Origin: CALKWS01 sp051020515 | GTDB taxonomy: Bacteria; Actinomycetota; Actinomycetes; Actinomycetales; Beutenbergiaceae | Length of the DNA: 64,000 nucleotides | NCBI RefSeq assembly: GCF_051020515.1 | Contig: NZ_CP194857.1 | Location: forward strand, 1,550,001-1,614,000 | Direction of reading: 5' to 3' | In this document: positions 27,475 through 37,460 of the stretch, one piece after another | How positions within the stretch are numbered: position 1 is the first letter of the stretch | How the letters are laid out: every line of letters starts with the position of its first letter | The notes under the pieces: generated by a model | The model's database searches: none | What the model saw: the letters and a program-made list of their open reading frames with translations, nothing else | What the model was told of the DNA's origin: nothing | Program-made: the position numbers and the translations under genes

Positions 27475-29003
27475 ACTGGCTATTACCGATGCCGGTGATC
27501 CTGCCCCTGTTCGCTGCCGGCTTCGCCCTGGCCATGGCACGCCGTCCCAAAGCACAGTTGGCGGCCTCGGTCACCACCTTGACCGTGGTCCTGGGGATCG
27601 CGATCGCGTTGGTGGCGATCACCCACGCCCAGGGACCCCAGGTGGTCAACCTCGGCAACTGGAGCGCCCCGGTGGGCATCGTGCTGGTGGCCGACCGGCT
27701 CTCCGCGCTGATGCTGGTGGTCTCCGCAGTAGTGCTGCTAGGGGTGTTGCTGTACTCCGTGGCCCAGGGTCTCGCCGACGGCGATGAGGGCGCCCCGGTG
27801 GCGATCTATCACCCCACCTACCTGGTGCTGGCCGCCGGTGTGTCCAACGCCTTCCTCACCGGGGACCTGTTCAACCTGTTCGTCGGGTTCGAGATGTTGC
27901 TCGCGGCGAGTTACGTGCTGCTCACCCTGGGTGGCACGGGCTCGCGGATGCGGGCCGGGTCGATCTACGTGATCGTGTCGCTGCTGTCCTCGATGCTGTT
28001 CCTCATCGCCATCGCGATGATCTACGCGGCCACCGGCACGTTGAACCTGGCGCAGTTGAACGTGCGCCTGGCGGAGATCGATCCGAATGTCTCCCTGGTG
28101 CTGCAGATCCTGTTGTTACTGGCCTTCGGCATCAAGGCGGCGGTCTTCCCGCTGTCGATGTGGCTACCCGACTCCTATCCCACAGCCCCGGCACCGGTCA
28201 CCGCGGTCTTCGCCGGGCTGCTCACCAAGGTCGGCGTGTATGCCATCATCCGTACCCAGACGCTGCTGTTCACCGACGGGCGGATGGACACGATCCTGAT
28301 CGTGGCCGCGATCGTCACCATGGTGGTGGCCATCCTCGGCGCCGTGGCCCAGGACGACATCAAGCGACTGCTGTCCTTCACCCTGGTCAGCCACATCGGC
28401 TACATGGTGTTCGGAATCGCCCTCGCGAATCAACTCGGCCTGTCCGCATCGATCTTCTACGTGACCCACCACATCACCGTGCAGACGGCATTGTTCCTCG
28501 TGGCAGGGCTGATCGAGCGCAGGGGTGGCAGCACCTCGTTGGAGCGCCTCGGCAGCCTGACCAAGGCCGCACCGGCGCTGGCGATCTTGTTCTTCATCCC
28601 AGCGATGAACCTCGGTGGAATCCCGCCCATGTCAGGGTTCCTGGGCAAAGTGGGTCTGGTGCAGGCCGGCATCCAGCACGATTCGTCCCTGGCGTATGTC
28701 GCGGTGGGCGCGAGCCTCGTGACGTCACTGCTCACCCTGTACGCGGTGGTGAAGGCGTGGAACAAGGCGTTCTGGCAGACGGCCCCCCAGCCTCTGCCAG
28801 AGACCGACGTACCTCGCAGCATGTTCGCCCCCGCAGCGGTCATCGCCTCGATCGGAGTGCTGCTCGCCGTCGTCGCCGGTCCGTTGTACGCCTACACCGA
28901 CGCGGCCGCGCGGGACCTGCGTGCCCAGTCGCCCTACGTCTCGGCGGTGCTGCCCGACGGCGAACGTGGCGAGGGCATCTCCCACCAGGTGGAGCCCGAA
29001 TGA
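27471..29003 (+). CDS. mnhD: Na+/H+ antiporter subunit D (MnhD/MrpD)
   Basis: The ND2/ND4-like proton-channel subunit, 510 residues with about 14 membrane helices. The family motifs are clear: LFNLFVGFEMLLAASYVLL, AFGIKAAVFPLSMWLPDSYP and FAGLLTKVGVYAIIRTQTL. The key Lys of the transport helix is in KAAVFPLS, and the Glu equivalent is in VGFEMLL. The ATG at 27471 overlaps the mnhC stop. It partners MnhA in proton translocation. Intact and normal length. Confidence 0.96.
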   Translation: MNWLLPMPVILPLFAAGFALAMARRPKAQLAASVTTLTVVLGIAIALVAITHAQGPQVVNLGNWSAPVGIVLVADRLSALMLVVSAVVLLGVLLYSVAQGLADGDEGAPVAIYHPTYLVLAAGVSNAFLTGDLFNLFVGFEMLLAASYVLLTLGGTGSRMRAGSIYVIVSLLSSMLFLIAIAMIYAATGTLNLAQLNVRLAEIDPNVSLVLQILLLLAFGIKAAVFPLSMWLPDSYPTAPAPVTAVFAGLLTKVGVYAIIRTQTLLFTDGRMDTILIVAAIVTMVVAILGAVAQDDIKRLLSFTLVSHIGYMVFGIALANQLGLSASIFYVTHHITVQTALFLVAGLIERRGGSTSLERLGSLTKAAPALAILFFIPAMNLGGIPPMSGFLGKVGLVQAGIQHDSSLAYVAVGASLVTSLLTLYAVVKAWNKAFWQTAPQPLPETDVPRSMFAPAAVIASIGVLLAVVAGPLYAYTDAAARDLRAQSPYVSAVLPDGERGEGISHQVEPE

Positions 29004-29665
29004 GAACCCAGCCTGCCCACCCGTCCGCTCCGACCGGCCTGAGCGCTTGGCTGAACCGATGGCCGATGCTGCTGTGGATGACCGCGCTGTGGGTGCTGTT
29101 GTGGGGTGACCCGACCCTGGCCAACGTGCTGGCCGGGTTCGGCGTCGCGGTGCTGCTGGTGCTGTTGACACCGATGCCCGCGGTCGGATACGCCGGCCGG
29201 GTGAGTATTCCCGGGGCGGTGTGGCTGATCGCCCGCTTCATCGTCGATGTGCTGCTCGCCTCGGTGGAGGTGTCGAAGATGGCGCTGCACCCGCGCCGGG
29301 GCCCCGAGGGCGGCGTCATCCGCATCCGGCTGCGTTCGGAGTCCGACCTGATCCTCACCCTGACCGGGGTCTTCACCTCACTGGTTCCCGGTTCGATCAT
29401 CGTGGAGGCGCATCGGCTCACCGGCACCCTCTACGTGCACGTGCTCGATCTGCCCACCAGCGGGGGTGTCGAGACCTTCCGCCGGCAGGTACTCCTCCAG
29501 GAGCGGCGCCTGTTGTACGCCCTGGCCAACCAGGAAGACCTGGCCCGTGCCGGATTGCCGCGCCGGCGCTGGTGGGGTGGGCCGGACCGGGCAGCGCTGG
29601 ATCCCGGCCCTGCCGGGCGCGCTGCGGGGGCCTCCGATGGCAACGCTGGGGAGGTGGACCGATGA
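29000..29665 (+). CDS. mnhE: Na+/H+ antiporter subunit E (MnhE/MrpE)
   Basis: The 221-residue subunit E has two or three N-terminal membrane helices (LLWMTALWVLLWGD, LANVLAGFGVAVLLVLL) and a cytosolic alpha/beta domain recognised by LTLTGVFTSLVPGSIIVEA and LYVHVLDLPT. The ATG at 29000 overlaps the mnhD stop. The C-terminal 50 residues are Arg/Gly/Pro rich and less conserved. Required for complex assembly in characterised systems. Confidence 0.93.
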   Translation: MRTQPAHPSAPTGLSAWLNRWPMLLWMTALWVLLWGDPTLANVLAGFGVAVLLVLLTPMPAVGYAGRVSIPGAVWLIARFIVDVLLASVEVSKMALHPRRGPEGGVIRIRLRSESDLILTLTGVFTSLVPGSIIVEAHRLTGTLYVHVLDLPTSGGVETFRRQVLLQERRLLYALANQEDLARAGLPRRRWWGGPDRAALDPGPAGRAAGASDGNAGEVDR

Positions 29666-30012
29666 GTGCGCCGGTGTTGTGGATCTGCGGGATCCTGGTC
29701 GTCGGAGCGGTCCTGGTGGCGCTCTTCCGCGTGGAGCGCGGCCCGAGCATGCTGGACCGGATCGTGGGCCTTGATGTGGTGATCGCGGCCCTGATCGGCA
29801 CCGTGGCCCTGTGGTCGGCCACGACCGGACGGGTGGACCTGGTGCCGTTGCTGACGGTGATGGCAATCGTCGGGTTCGTGGCGGCGGTGACCCTGGCGCG
29901 GTTCGCGGCCGCAGAGCCGGAGGATGAGGGCCGGATCCTCAGCGAAGAGGAACTCCAACGGCTCGAGGCAAGGCATGCGCTGGATGACGATGCCGAGGAG
30001 GACGAGCGATGA
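29662..30012 (+). CDS. mnhF: Na+/H+ antiporter subunit F (MnhF/MrpF)
   Basis: This 116-residue small subunit has three membrane helices. The diagnostic pieces are LFRVERGPSMLDRIVGLDVV and LLTVMAIVGFVAAVTLARF. The last 30 residues are acidic and charged (EEELQRLEARHALDDDAEED). ATG at 29662 overlaps the mnhE stop. Sits in the middle of the operon and belongs to the antiporter complex. Confidence 0.95.
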   Translation: MSAPVLWICGILVVGAVLVALFRVERGPSMLDRIVGLDVVIAALIGTVALWSATTGRVDLVPLLTVMAIVGFVAAVTLARFAAAEPEDEGRILSEEELQRLEARHALDDDAEEDER

Positions 30013-30383
30013 ACTCGGAACTGCTGCGCGAGATCGTCGCCTCTGCCTTCTTCATCACCGGCAGCGCGCTCGTGATGGTCGCAGCGATCGGGATGGTCCG
30101 GTTCCCGGACCTGCTGTCACGGTTGCACGCAGCCACCAAACCTCAGGTGCTCGGCATCATCCTGATGATGAACGGGCTGGCCCTGACGCTGGGATCCTGG
30201 CAAGTGGGTTGGAAGGTGCTCCCGGTGATCATCTTCCAACTGGTGACCGCTCCGATCGCCGCGCACATGGTGGGCCGCGCAGGGTACCGCACCGACAAGG
30301 TGCGTTCAGACCTGCTCGGAGTCGATGAACTCACCGAGGACCTGGAGGCCGCGCGCGCCGAGATCGAGGACACCCAGGCCTGA
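30009..30383 (+). CDS. mnhG: Na+/H+ antiporter subunit G (MnhG/MrpG)
   Basis: The last Mnh gene, 124 residues with three membrane helices. It has the family signature AAIGMVRFPDLLSRLHAATKP and a helix VIIFQLVTAPIAAHMVGRAG. ATG at 30009 overlaps the mnhF stop, completing an unbroken run of ATGA overlaps from mnhA to mnhG. It ends 26 bp before the oppositely oriented DUF4235 gene. Confidence 0.95.
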   Translation: MNSELLREIVASAFFITGSALVMVAAIGMVRFPDLLSRLHAATKPQVLGIILMMNGLALTLGSWQVGWKVLPVIIFQLVTAPIAAHMVGRAGYRTDKVRSDLLGVDELTEDLEAARAEIEDTQA

Positions 30384-30409
30384 ACGTGCCGGTGCCGGCC
30401 TCGCGCTGG

Positions 30410-30652
30410 TCAACGAGCGACGTCGCCGCTGGACAGCCACTTGTGGGCGCCGCGGCTGGCGTAGGCGCGGACCAACGCCACCAGCGCGCTGGAGATCGCC
30501 GCGAAGAGCACGATCTCAGCGATGGGCATGCTTCCGTCCTTGTCGTCGGTTGGTGGCTCATGACCGGTGACGCTCTTCCAGGCGGTCCCGAGGACCTTGT
30601 TCGCGACGAGGCCGGCGACGATGGTGGCAACGGCGGTGACGACTCGCTCCAT
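30410..30652 (-). CDS. DUF4235 family small membrane protein
   Basis: This 80-residue protein has two hydrophobic helices: VVTAVATIVAGLVANKVLG near the N-terminus and AEIVLFAAISSALVALVRAY near the C-terminus. The conserved pieces VANKVLGTAWKSVTG and PPTDDKD match the actinobacterial DUF4235 family. The ATG (complement 30650-30652) has AAAGGAG seven bases upstream. Function unknown; it is often found as a lone small gene. It converges with mnhG and backs onto the thiamine riboswitch. Confidence 0.88.
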   Translation of the reverse strand: MERVVTAVATIVAGLVANKVLGTAWKSVTGHEPPTDDKDGSMPIAEIVLFAAISSALVALVRAYASRGAHKWLSSGDVAR

Positions 30653-30750
30653 GGCAGATCTCCTTTACGACGACTGCACCCAGCGTAGCCGTCCACGATC
30701 CTCGCGCGCCCGTCGGCCGCACCGGCCGACGGGGTGTAGCCTCGTGGGTG

Positions 30751-30847
30751 CGACAGGGGAGCGTCGGCCGAGTCAGGTGCGGCGCTGAGAGTGCGGCCAC
30801 CCGCAGACCCTCGAACCTGCTCCGGTTAGCACCGGCGAAGGGAGTCG
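30751..30847 (+). promoter_or_regulatory. TPP (THI-element) riboswitch
   Basis: The conserved parts are all present: AGGGGAGC, GCTGAGAGTGCGG, the core CCGCAGACCCTCGAACCTG, CCGGTTAGCACCGGCGAAGGGA, and a closing CGAC/GTCG stem at 30751-30754 and 30844-30847. It precedes the thiamine importer operon, so thiamine pyrophosphate should switch the genes off. A TAGCCT -10-like box at 30737-30742 lies just upstream. The 60-bp stretch between the riboswitch and thiB contains the expression platform, most likely hiding the GAGGAGGAAG ribosome site. Confidence 0.94.
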
Positions 30848-30907
30848 AGCATCTCTCCCGTGGCGTCGCGCCGCGGACCCCTTCTCACATCACGCTGAGG
30901 AGGAAGA

Positions 30908-32062
30908 ATGAATCACCACACCATGTCTCGCCGCCGGCCCGGGCGGGTCGGCCCGGACCCCGGGCGGATCGGACACCTTGCCGCGTTCACCGCCCTGGCA
31001 CTGGCCGTGGCCGGCTGCACGGTGGGCGCCGGGAACGACAACCCCGACACCCCCACTGACGACGACGCGGACTCCACCGCAGTAGGGGAGGGCGAGACCA
31101 CCGGCGGCGAAGGCACGGTCCAGGTGGTCACGCACGACTCGTTCCACGTCTCGGAGGATCTGATCAGCCAGTTCGAGTCCGACTCCGGCTACACGCTGTC
31201 CTTCAGCGCACCCGGTGACGGGGGAGCCCTGGTGAACCAGCTGATCCTGACCAAGGACGCGCCCCTGGGCGACGTCGCCTACGGCATCGACAACTCCTTC
31301 GCCTCCCGCGGCATCGCCGAGGACGTCTTCAGCCCCTACACCTCCGCTGCGCTGCCCCCGGCCGCCGAGGACTACCTGATCGACGGCGGAGACGAACTCA
31401 CACCGATCGACGTGGGCGATGTGTGTCTGAACATCGACACCGCCTGGTACTCCGAGGCCGGAGTCGCCGAGCCGTCCGACCTGGCCGACCTGACCGGGCC
31501 CGACTACGCCGACCACGTGGTGGTGACCAACCCGGCCACGTCCTCACCCGGCCTGGCGTTCCTGTTGGCAACGGTCGCCGAGTTCGGGGACGGCTGGACG
31601 CAGTACTGGCAGGACCTGGCCGACAACGGCCTGCTCGTCGTCGACTCCTGGTCCACCGCCTACTCCGAGGAGTTCTCCGGCTCGGTCGGGCAGGGCCCGC
31701 GCCCGGTGGCGTTGTCCTACTCCACGTCGCCGGCCTTCGAGGTCGGACCGGACGGGGAGGACCCGACGACGACGGCGATGCTCACCTCATGCTTCCGTCA
31801 GGTGGAGTACGCCGGGGTGCTGGCCGGGGCGGACAACCCCGAGGGCGCCGAGGCGTTCATCGACTTCCTGCTCAGCGACGCCGTCCAGGCCGACATTCCC
31901 GGCCAGATGTACATGTACCCGGTCAACCACGACCTGGAACTCCCGCAGGAGTGGACCCGATGGGCCCCCCTCGCCGAGGAACCGTTGACGGTGGACCCGG
32001 CCGAGATCGATGAGAACCGTCAGGACTGGATCCAGGCTTGGACCGACATCGTGATCGGCTGA
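30908..32062 (+). CDS. thiB: Thiamine ABC transporter substrate-binding lipoprotein
   Basis: This secreted lipoprotein of 384 residues captures thiamine (or its phosphates) outside the membrane for the permease. The signal peptide ends in the lipobox LAVAGC at about residue 37, followed by a flexible Asp/Thr-rich linker. The mature part has the ThiB/TbpA pattern VVTHDSFHVSEDLISQFES, GDVAYGIDNSF and the late QMYMYPVNHDLELPQEW. ATG 30908 has AGGAGGAAG upstream. First gene of the riboswitch-controlled thiBPQ operon. Confidence 0.93.
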   Translation: MNHHTMSRRRPGRVGPDPGRIGHLAAFTALALAVAGCTVGAGNDNPDTPTDDDADSTAVGEGETTGGEGTVQVVTHDSFHVSEDLISQFESDSGYTLSFSAPGDGGALVNQLILTKDAPLGDVAYGIDNSFASRGIAEDVFSPYTSAALPPAAEDYLIDGGDELTPIDVGDVCLNIDTAWYSEAGVAEPSDLADLTGPDYADHVVVTNPATSSPGLAFLLATVAEFGDGWTQYWQDLADNGLLVVDSWSTAYSEEFSGSVGQGPRPVALSYSTSPAFEVGPDGEDPTTTAMLTSCFRQVEYAGVLAGADNPEGAEAFIDFLLSDAVQADIPGQMYMYPVNHDLELPQEWTRWAPLAEEPLTVDPAEIDENRQDWIQAWTDIVIG

Positions 32063-32080
32063 GGATGGGAGCCAGCACCG

Positions 32081-32140
32081 CCCGGCCCAGCCCGGGACGG
32101 CCCAGCCTGACCCGGCCCAGCCCGGCACGGCCCGGTCCTG
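32081..32140 (+). repeat. Imperfect 30-bp direct repeat between thiB and thiP
   Basis: 32081-32110 and 32111-32140 are two copies of a 30-bp unit that begins CCCGGCCCAGCCCGG, with about six differences. It lies in the 178-bp gap inside an otherwise tight operon. It may fold into a GC-rich hairpin that lowers downstream expression; this is a guess. Confidence 0.55.
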
Positions 32141-32240
32141 TCCGGGTCTGCGTGGCCGGGCGTTGCGCTGCCGCCCGGGCGGGTCTGCGCACCACGTCAA
32201 CCTGTCGGTCGCGGGCCGCCGGGCAGGACGGGTCCTGAGC

Positions 32241-34023
32241 ATGGCACGGTGGCTGCGAGGTTGGGTCTGGGTGCTCGCGGCCGCCGTGCCGCTGGTGTTC
32301 CTGGCCATCTTCTTCGCCTGGCCGGTGACCACCTTGGTGTTGCGCGGTTTCGTGCCGGACGGGGCGTGGGACCTCAGCGGCTTCACCGAGGTGTTCGCCC
32401 GCCCGCGCACCTGGCGGATCCTCTTCCTCACGATCGCGCTGGGGGTGCTCGGCACCGTCTTCTCGGTGCTGCTGGGCGTTCCCGGTGCCTATGTGCTGTA
32501 CCGGCGCACGTTCCGCGGCCAGCGGATCCTGCGGGCATTGATCACGATCCCGTTCGTGCTACCCACCGTGGTGGTGGGGGTGGCGTTCCGGGCCTTGCTG
32601 GCCGCTGACGGGCCGCTGGGATTCCTGGGCCTGGATCGCACCTTCACCGCGATCGTGCTGGCGCTGGTGTTCTTCAACTACGCGATCGTGGTGCGGACCG
32701 TGGGCGGGTTCTGGGAGCGTCTGGACCCGCGCACCGAGCAGAGCGCCCGGGCGCTGGGCGCCTCCCCTGCGCGCGCCTTCTGGTCTGTGACAATGTCGGC
32801 GCTGACCCCGGCAATCACCTCCGCCGCCTCGGTGGTGTTCCTGTTCTGTTCCACTGCGTTCGGTGTGGTGCTGGTGCTGGGCGGGATCCGGTTCGGCACC
32901 ATCGAGACCGAGATCTGGATCCAGACCACCCAGTTCCTCGACCTGCGCACCGCCGCGGTGCTCTCGGTGCTGCAACTCTCGGTGGTGACCGCCGCGCTCA
33001 TCACCTTCTCCCGTGCCCGGGCCCGGCGGGAGGCGGCCCTGAAACTACACGGCGCCCAGCACCAGGCACGCCGGCTGCGGTTGTGGCAGCCCGTGCCGCG
33101 GCGTCGAGAGCGAGGGTTACGGGCGAAGTCGAGTGTCCGCACCGTCGGTCTCGGCCAAACGGCTCGAAGTCGAGGCCGGTTCGCCGCCCGCTGGGGCCGC
33201 CCGGGGCCGGATCTGCCGGTGGCCGCGGTGACCGCCGTGGTGATCGTGGGCCTGCTCGCGCTGCCCCTGGCTGCGCTGGTGGTGCGCTCGCTGCGCACGC
33301 CGTCGGGTACGTGGGGGCTGGACAACTACGTGGCCCTGGGCAGCACCGGCGGACCGAACGCGCTCACCGTGACGGTGTGGGACGCGGCCGCGAACTCCCT
33401 GCGGGTGGCTGTGGATGCCACCGTGATCGCGGTGGTGGTGGGCGCACTGGTGGCGCTGGTGGTCTCGCGCCGGCCGCGCAACGTGCACGCTCGCCGTGCG
33501 GTCTGGGGACTGGACACCCTCTTCATGCTCCCCCTGGGGGGGTGTCGGCGGTGACGGTCGGGTTCGGGTTCCTGATTACCTTGAACCGGCCGCCGCTGGA
33601 CCTGCGCACGTCGATGATCCTGATTCCGATCGCCCAGGCGGTGGTAGCGATTCCGCTGGTGGTGCGCACGGTGCTGCCGGTGCTGCGGGCGATCGACCCG
33701 CGACAGCGCGAGAGCGCCGCGGTGCTGGGCGCCTCTCCGGGCCGGGTGCTCGCCCACGTCGACGGGCCCTTCCTGGTGCGGTCGCTCGGGCTGGCGATCG
33801 GATTCGCGTTCGCCGTCTCCCTCGGGGAGTTCGGCGCCACCGCCTTCTTCTGGCCCGCCCCGACGCACCCACCCTGCCGGTGGTCATCTTCCGGCTGATC
33901 GGGCGCCCCGGTGCGGAGAACTACGGGATGGCCCTGGCCGCGTCGGTCCTGCTGGCGTTGCTGACCGCCACCATCATGGGAGTGGCCGAACGGTTGCGGT
34001 CGGAACGGACGGGTGAGTTCTAG
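32241..34023 (+). CDS. thiP: Thiamine ABC transporter permease, two frameshifts
   Basis: This double-length permease of about 593 residues has twelve or so membrane helices and two BPD-type inner-membrane domains, as in ThiP. EAA-loop motifs are at ALGASPARAFWSVTM (first half) and VLGASPGRVLAHVDGPF (second half). The ATG at 32241 follows a weak ribosome site. The frame breaks in a seven-G run (33536-33542): one missing G, or two extra, restores MLPLGGVSAVTVGFGFL. It breaks again after 33850, where a missing C restores TAFFLARPDAPTLPVVIF. The stop is immediately followed by the ATPase start. It moves thiamine across the membrane. Confidence 0.88.
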
Positions 34024-35069
34024 ATGTCCCTGACCATCGATGACGCCGTGGTCCGCTACGGCGTCCGGGAACCGCGGACGACGGCGGTGGACCGGGTGAG
34101 CCTGCAGGTGGCGCCGGCGGAGGTGGTCGCCCTGCTGGGGCCCTCCGGCTGTGGCAAGTCCTCGCTGTTGCGTGCGGTGGCCGGCCTGGAGCCACTCGAT
34201 CGCGGCCGGGTGTGCTGGGAGGGGGCGGACCTGAGCGACGTGCCGGTGCATCGGCGCGGGTTCGGGTTGATGTTCCAGGACGGACAGCTCTTCGCCCACC
34301 GGGACGTGGCCGGCAACATCGCCTTCGGTCTGCAGATGGAGCGGATGCCCGGACGCAACGGGCGCAGCGGGTACGCGACCTGCTCGACCTGGTCGGCCTA
34401 CCGGGTTACCAGGACCGGGCGGTGGCGAGCCTGTCCGGCGGGCAGGCCCAGCGGGTCTCGTTGGCCCGCTCCCTGGCCCCGAAGCCCCGGTTGCTGCTGC
34501 TCGATGAACCGCTCTCGGCGCTGGACCGGGCGCTGCGGGAACGGCTCGCCGCGGACCTGCACCACATCCTCCGCCGGGCCGGTACGACCGCCCTGTACGT
34601 CACCCACGACCACGACGAGGCGTTCACCGTGGCCGACCGGGTGGCGGTGATGATGGAGGGGCGGATCGTGCAGGTCGGTACCCCCGAGGAGTTGTGGGCG
34701 GCTCCGGCCGGTGCGCAGGTCGCGGAGTTCCTGGGGTACCGGCTCGTCACCGCCGCCGACGGCGCCAGGTTCGGCCTCTCGCCCCAGGCGCTGCGCCTGG
34801 AGTCGGGCGAGGACGGGGAGACTGCGGAGGAGACCGGCGGCACCGGTACCAGGTCCGGGCCCGGACCCGGGACGAGCCTGCGCGATGCCGACGATGTCCG
34901 CCTCCGCGGCGAGGTGGTCAGCGTGGGCTTCGCCCGCGGTCGCACCACCGCTGTGGTGCAGATACCTGACTGGGGCCCGCAGCGGGCCGTCGCCGAGGGC
35001 ATCGTGCCCCTCGAACCGGGGGTGCCGGTCACCGTGTGGGTGGACCCCGGCGGCATCATCCGGTTCTGA
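34024..35069 (+). CDS. Thiamine ABC transporter ATPase, one frameshift
   Basis: This ABC ATPase of about 348 residues follows the permease stop codon directly. It has Walker A GPSGCGKSS, Q-loop MFQDGQLFAH, the signature LSGGQAQRVSLARSL, Walker B LLLLDEPLSALD, and the switch His in THDHDEAF. The last 90 residues form a TOBE-like regulatory domain, with RLRGEVVSVGFARGRTTAVV. One base is missing near 34351; restoring it joins MERMP to TQRAQRVRDLLDLVG. It powers thiamine import and would be called ThiQ in enteric bacteria. No gene symbol is assigned because the actinobacterial name varies. Confidence 0.88.
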
Positions 35070-35258
35070 GTACGCGGCCGAGACCACGCCCGCCCCGCCA
35101 CCGATCGACCCGGCCGGGACCGCAAAGCGATCAGAATCGTCTCAATCACGTCACAGGTTGGTCTCATCGCACGGATTAGCCCCATGTGCTCCACGTCACT
35201 GTGTCACCATGATGCACTCGGGTGCGAGGGTCGCGCCCTGACATGTTCGGGAGAAACT

Positions 35259-36522
35259 ATGAAGCGCTCCACGAAGAGGGCACTCGCACCGGTCGCGGCC
35301 GTGCTGCTGCTGGCCGCGGCCTGTAACGGGAATGGGAACGGAAACGGGGACGCCGGTAACGGCGATGGGGCCGATGGCGAACCGCTGCAGTTCGGCTACG
35401 TGCTGCCCGAGACCGGGCCGTTGGCGTTCCTCGGACCACCGCAGATCGCCGCGACCGGGTTCGCGATCCAGGAGATCAACGACGCCGGCGGCGTCCTCGG
35501 CACGGAACTGCCCGACGCGATCGCCGGTGACGAGGGCGGGGACCAGGCCATCGCCAGCCAGTCCGCGGACCGCGTCCTCGCCGACGGTGCGCACGCGGTC
35601 ATCGGTGCCGCGGCCTCGGGTATGTCCTTGGCGATCATCGACCGGATCACCAGCGACGAGGTGGTGCAGTGCTCCGGGTCGAACACCGCACCGACGTTCA
35701 CCGACTACGACCACGGCGGCTTCTACATCCGGACCGCGCCCTCCGACGCCCTGCAGGGCCCGGTGCTGGCCGAGACGGTCATCAATGACGGCCACACCGA
35801 CGTGGTGATCGTGCACCTGGAGGATGACTACGGCGTCGGCCTGGCCAACGCTACCCAGGAAGCCCTGGAGGCCGGCGGCGCCAACGTCATCTCCAGCGAG
35901 GGCTTCGACGGCAACGCCACCGAGTTCACCGGTGTGGTGCAGTCGGTGGTCTCGGCCGAGCCGGACGCCGTGGTGATCATCGCCTTCGAGCAGGGCGCCC
36001 AGATCGCCCAGGGCATCATCGAGGGCGGGCTGACCCCGCAGGACATCGGGTTCTACGGTGCCGACGGGATGCGCAGCAACGAGTTGCCGAACCTGGTGGA
36101 CTCCAACGACCCGGGCATCCTGGACGGGATGAAGGGTACCGCTCCGGCTTCGTCGGAGGACGCCGACTTCCTGAACAACCTGCAGGAATTCGCCGACCTG
36201 GACGAGACCCAGTTCGCACCGCAGGTCTTCGACTGCGTCACCGTGATCGCGCTGGCCGCCGAGGCCGCCGGTTCGACCAACCCGGCTGACTTCCAGCCCC
36301 ACCTGATCGACGTCACCCGCGACGGTACGGACTGCTCGTCCTTCGCCGATGTGCCGCGACCTGCTCGCAGACGGGGAGGAGATCAACTACAACGGTGTCT
36401 CCGGTCCGCTGGACTTCACCGAATCCGGTGAGCCCGGCATCGCCTCGATCGAGGTCTACGGTTACGACTCCGAGGGCACCCTGTCCACCATCGAGGTGGT
36501 CGAGTCCGCTCCGACGGAGTAA
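35259..36522 (+). CDS. Branched-chain amino acid-type substrate-binding lipoprotein, one frameshift
   Basis: A periplasmic-binding-fold type I lipoprotein of about 420 residues, the receptor of a Liv-type ABC importer. The signal peptide ends in LLLAAAC with Cys at about 21, followed by a Gly/Asn-rich linker. LQFGYVLPETGPLAFLG and EINDAGGVLG mark the LivJ fold. An extra base near 36351 breaks the frame; removing it gives CRDLLADGEEINYNGVSGPL, which runs to TAA at 36520. It has its own promoter region and faces the livHMGF operon, whose genes run the other way. Substrate could be amino acids, urea or others; not determinable. Confidence 0.87.
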
Positions 36523-36533
36523 CAGGCGCCGGT

Positions 36534-36579
36534 ACCGGTGGCCCGGACCCGCCCACGGCGGTGGGTCCGGGCCACCGGT
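36534..36579. terminator. Bidirectional terminator between the Liv receptor and livF
   Basis: ACCGGTGGCCCGGACCC (36534-36550) pairs perfectly with GGGTCCGGGCCACCGGT (36563-36579) over 17 bp. It lies 12 bp past the receptor gene's stop and about 70 bp past the livF stop. There is no T-run; the stem strength makes it a good candidate for both directions. Confidence 0.65.
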
Positions 36580-36647
36580 GTGCCGGGCCGGGCACGCCGA
36601 GGGCCGCCGGACGGCTGCAGGGACCTCGTGGGTGGGTCCGGGCCGTC

Positions 36648-37460
36648 TCAGTCGCCGGTGCGGCCCAGGGTTCCCAGATACAGCTCGATCACCTTGGGGT
36701 CGTGCATCAGTTGCTGTCCGGTGCCGGTGTAGGCGTCCCTGCCCTGATCCAGCACGTAGGCCCGGTCGCTCAACTGCAGGCACCGCTGAGCATTCTGCTC
36801 CACCATCAGGATGGAGACACCGGCGGCGTTGATCCGCTGCACAGCCTCGAAGACAGTGTCCTGCATGATCGGGGACAACCCGGCCGAGGGCTCGTCCAGG
36901 AGGAGTACCTGCGGGTCGGTCATCAGGGCCCGTCCCATGGCGACCACCTGCCGCTCACCCCCGGACAGCGAGCCACCACGCTGGCGGCGACGCTCGTGCA
37001 GCACCGGGAACAGGTCCGTCACCACCTGGTACCGCTCCTCGTACTCCCGGGGCCGCAGGTACAGCCCCATCTGGAGGTTCTCCTCGATGGTCAGGGAGGG
37101 GAACACGTTGTTGTTCTGGGGCACGTACCCCACGCCCCGATCGACGAGCCGGTAAGTGGGGACCCCCACGATGTTCCCGCCGCGCAGCAGGACCTCGCCG
37201 CTGCGCACCGGCACGATCCCGAACATCGCCTTGATCAGGGTGGACTTGCCGGCCCCGTTCGGGCCGATGATGCCCACCAGCTCGCCCTCGCGCACGTGGA
37301 CATTGCAGCCGTTGAGGATGTCCACCTCCGGGATGTAACCCGCCACGAGGCTGCGGCTCTCCAGCAGGATGGCGCCGTCCGGCGGGCTGTTCCGCTCGGT
37401 CGAGGTGGCCCCGTGGTCCGTGCCCGCCGGGTCGGCGTCGCCGTCTCGCTCCTGACTCAT
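36648..37460 (-). CDS. livF: Liv-type ABC transporter ATPase, LivF family
   Basis: The 270-residue ATPase has Walker A GPNGAGKST, Q-loop YVPQNNNVFPSL, signature LSGGERQVVAMGRAL, Walker B VLLLDEPSAGLSP and the switch region ILMVEQNAQ. The N-terminal 30 residues are a charged extension. ATG overlaps the livG stop (ATGA). It energises import together with LivG and is the last gene of the operon. The operon ends near the strong terminator at 36534-36579. Confidence 0.92.
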   Translation of the reverse strand: MSQERDGDADPAGTDHGATSTERNSPPDGAILLESRSLVAGYIPEVDILNGCNVHVREGELVGIIGPNGAGKSTLIKAMFGIVPVRSGEVLLRGGNIVGVPTYRLVDRGVGYVPQNNNVFPSLTIEENLQMGLYLRPREYEERYQVVTDLFPVLHERRRQRGGSLSGGERQVVAMGRALMTDPQVLLLDEPSAGLSPIMQDTVFEAVQRINAAGVSILMVEQNAQRCLQLSDRAYVLDQGRDAYTGTGQQLMHDPKVIELYLGTLGRTGD

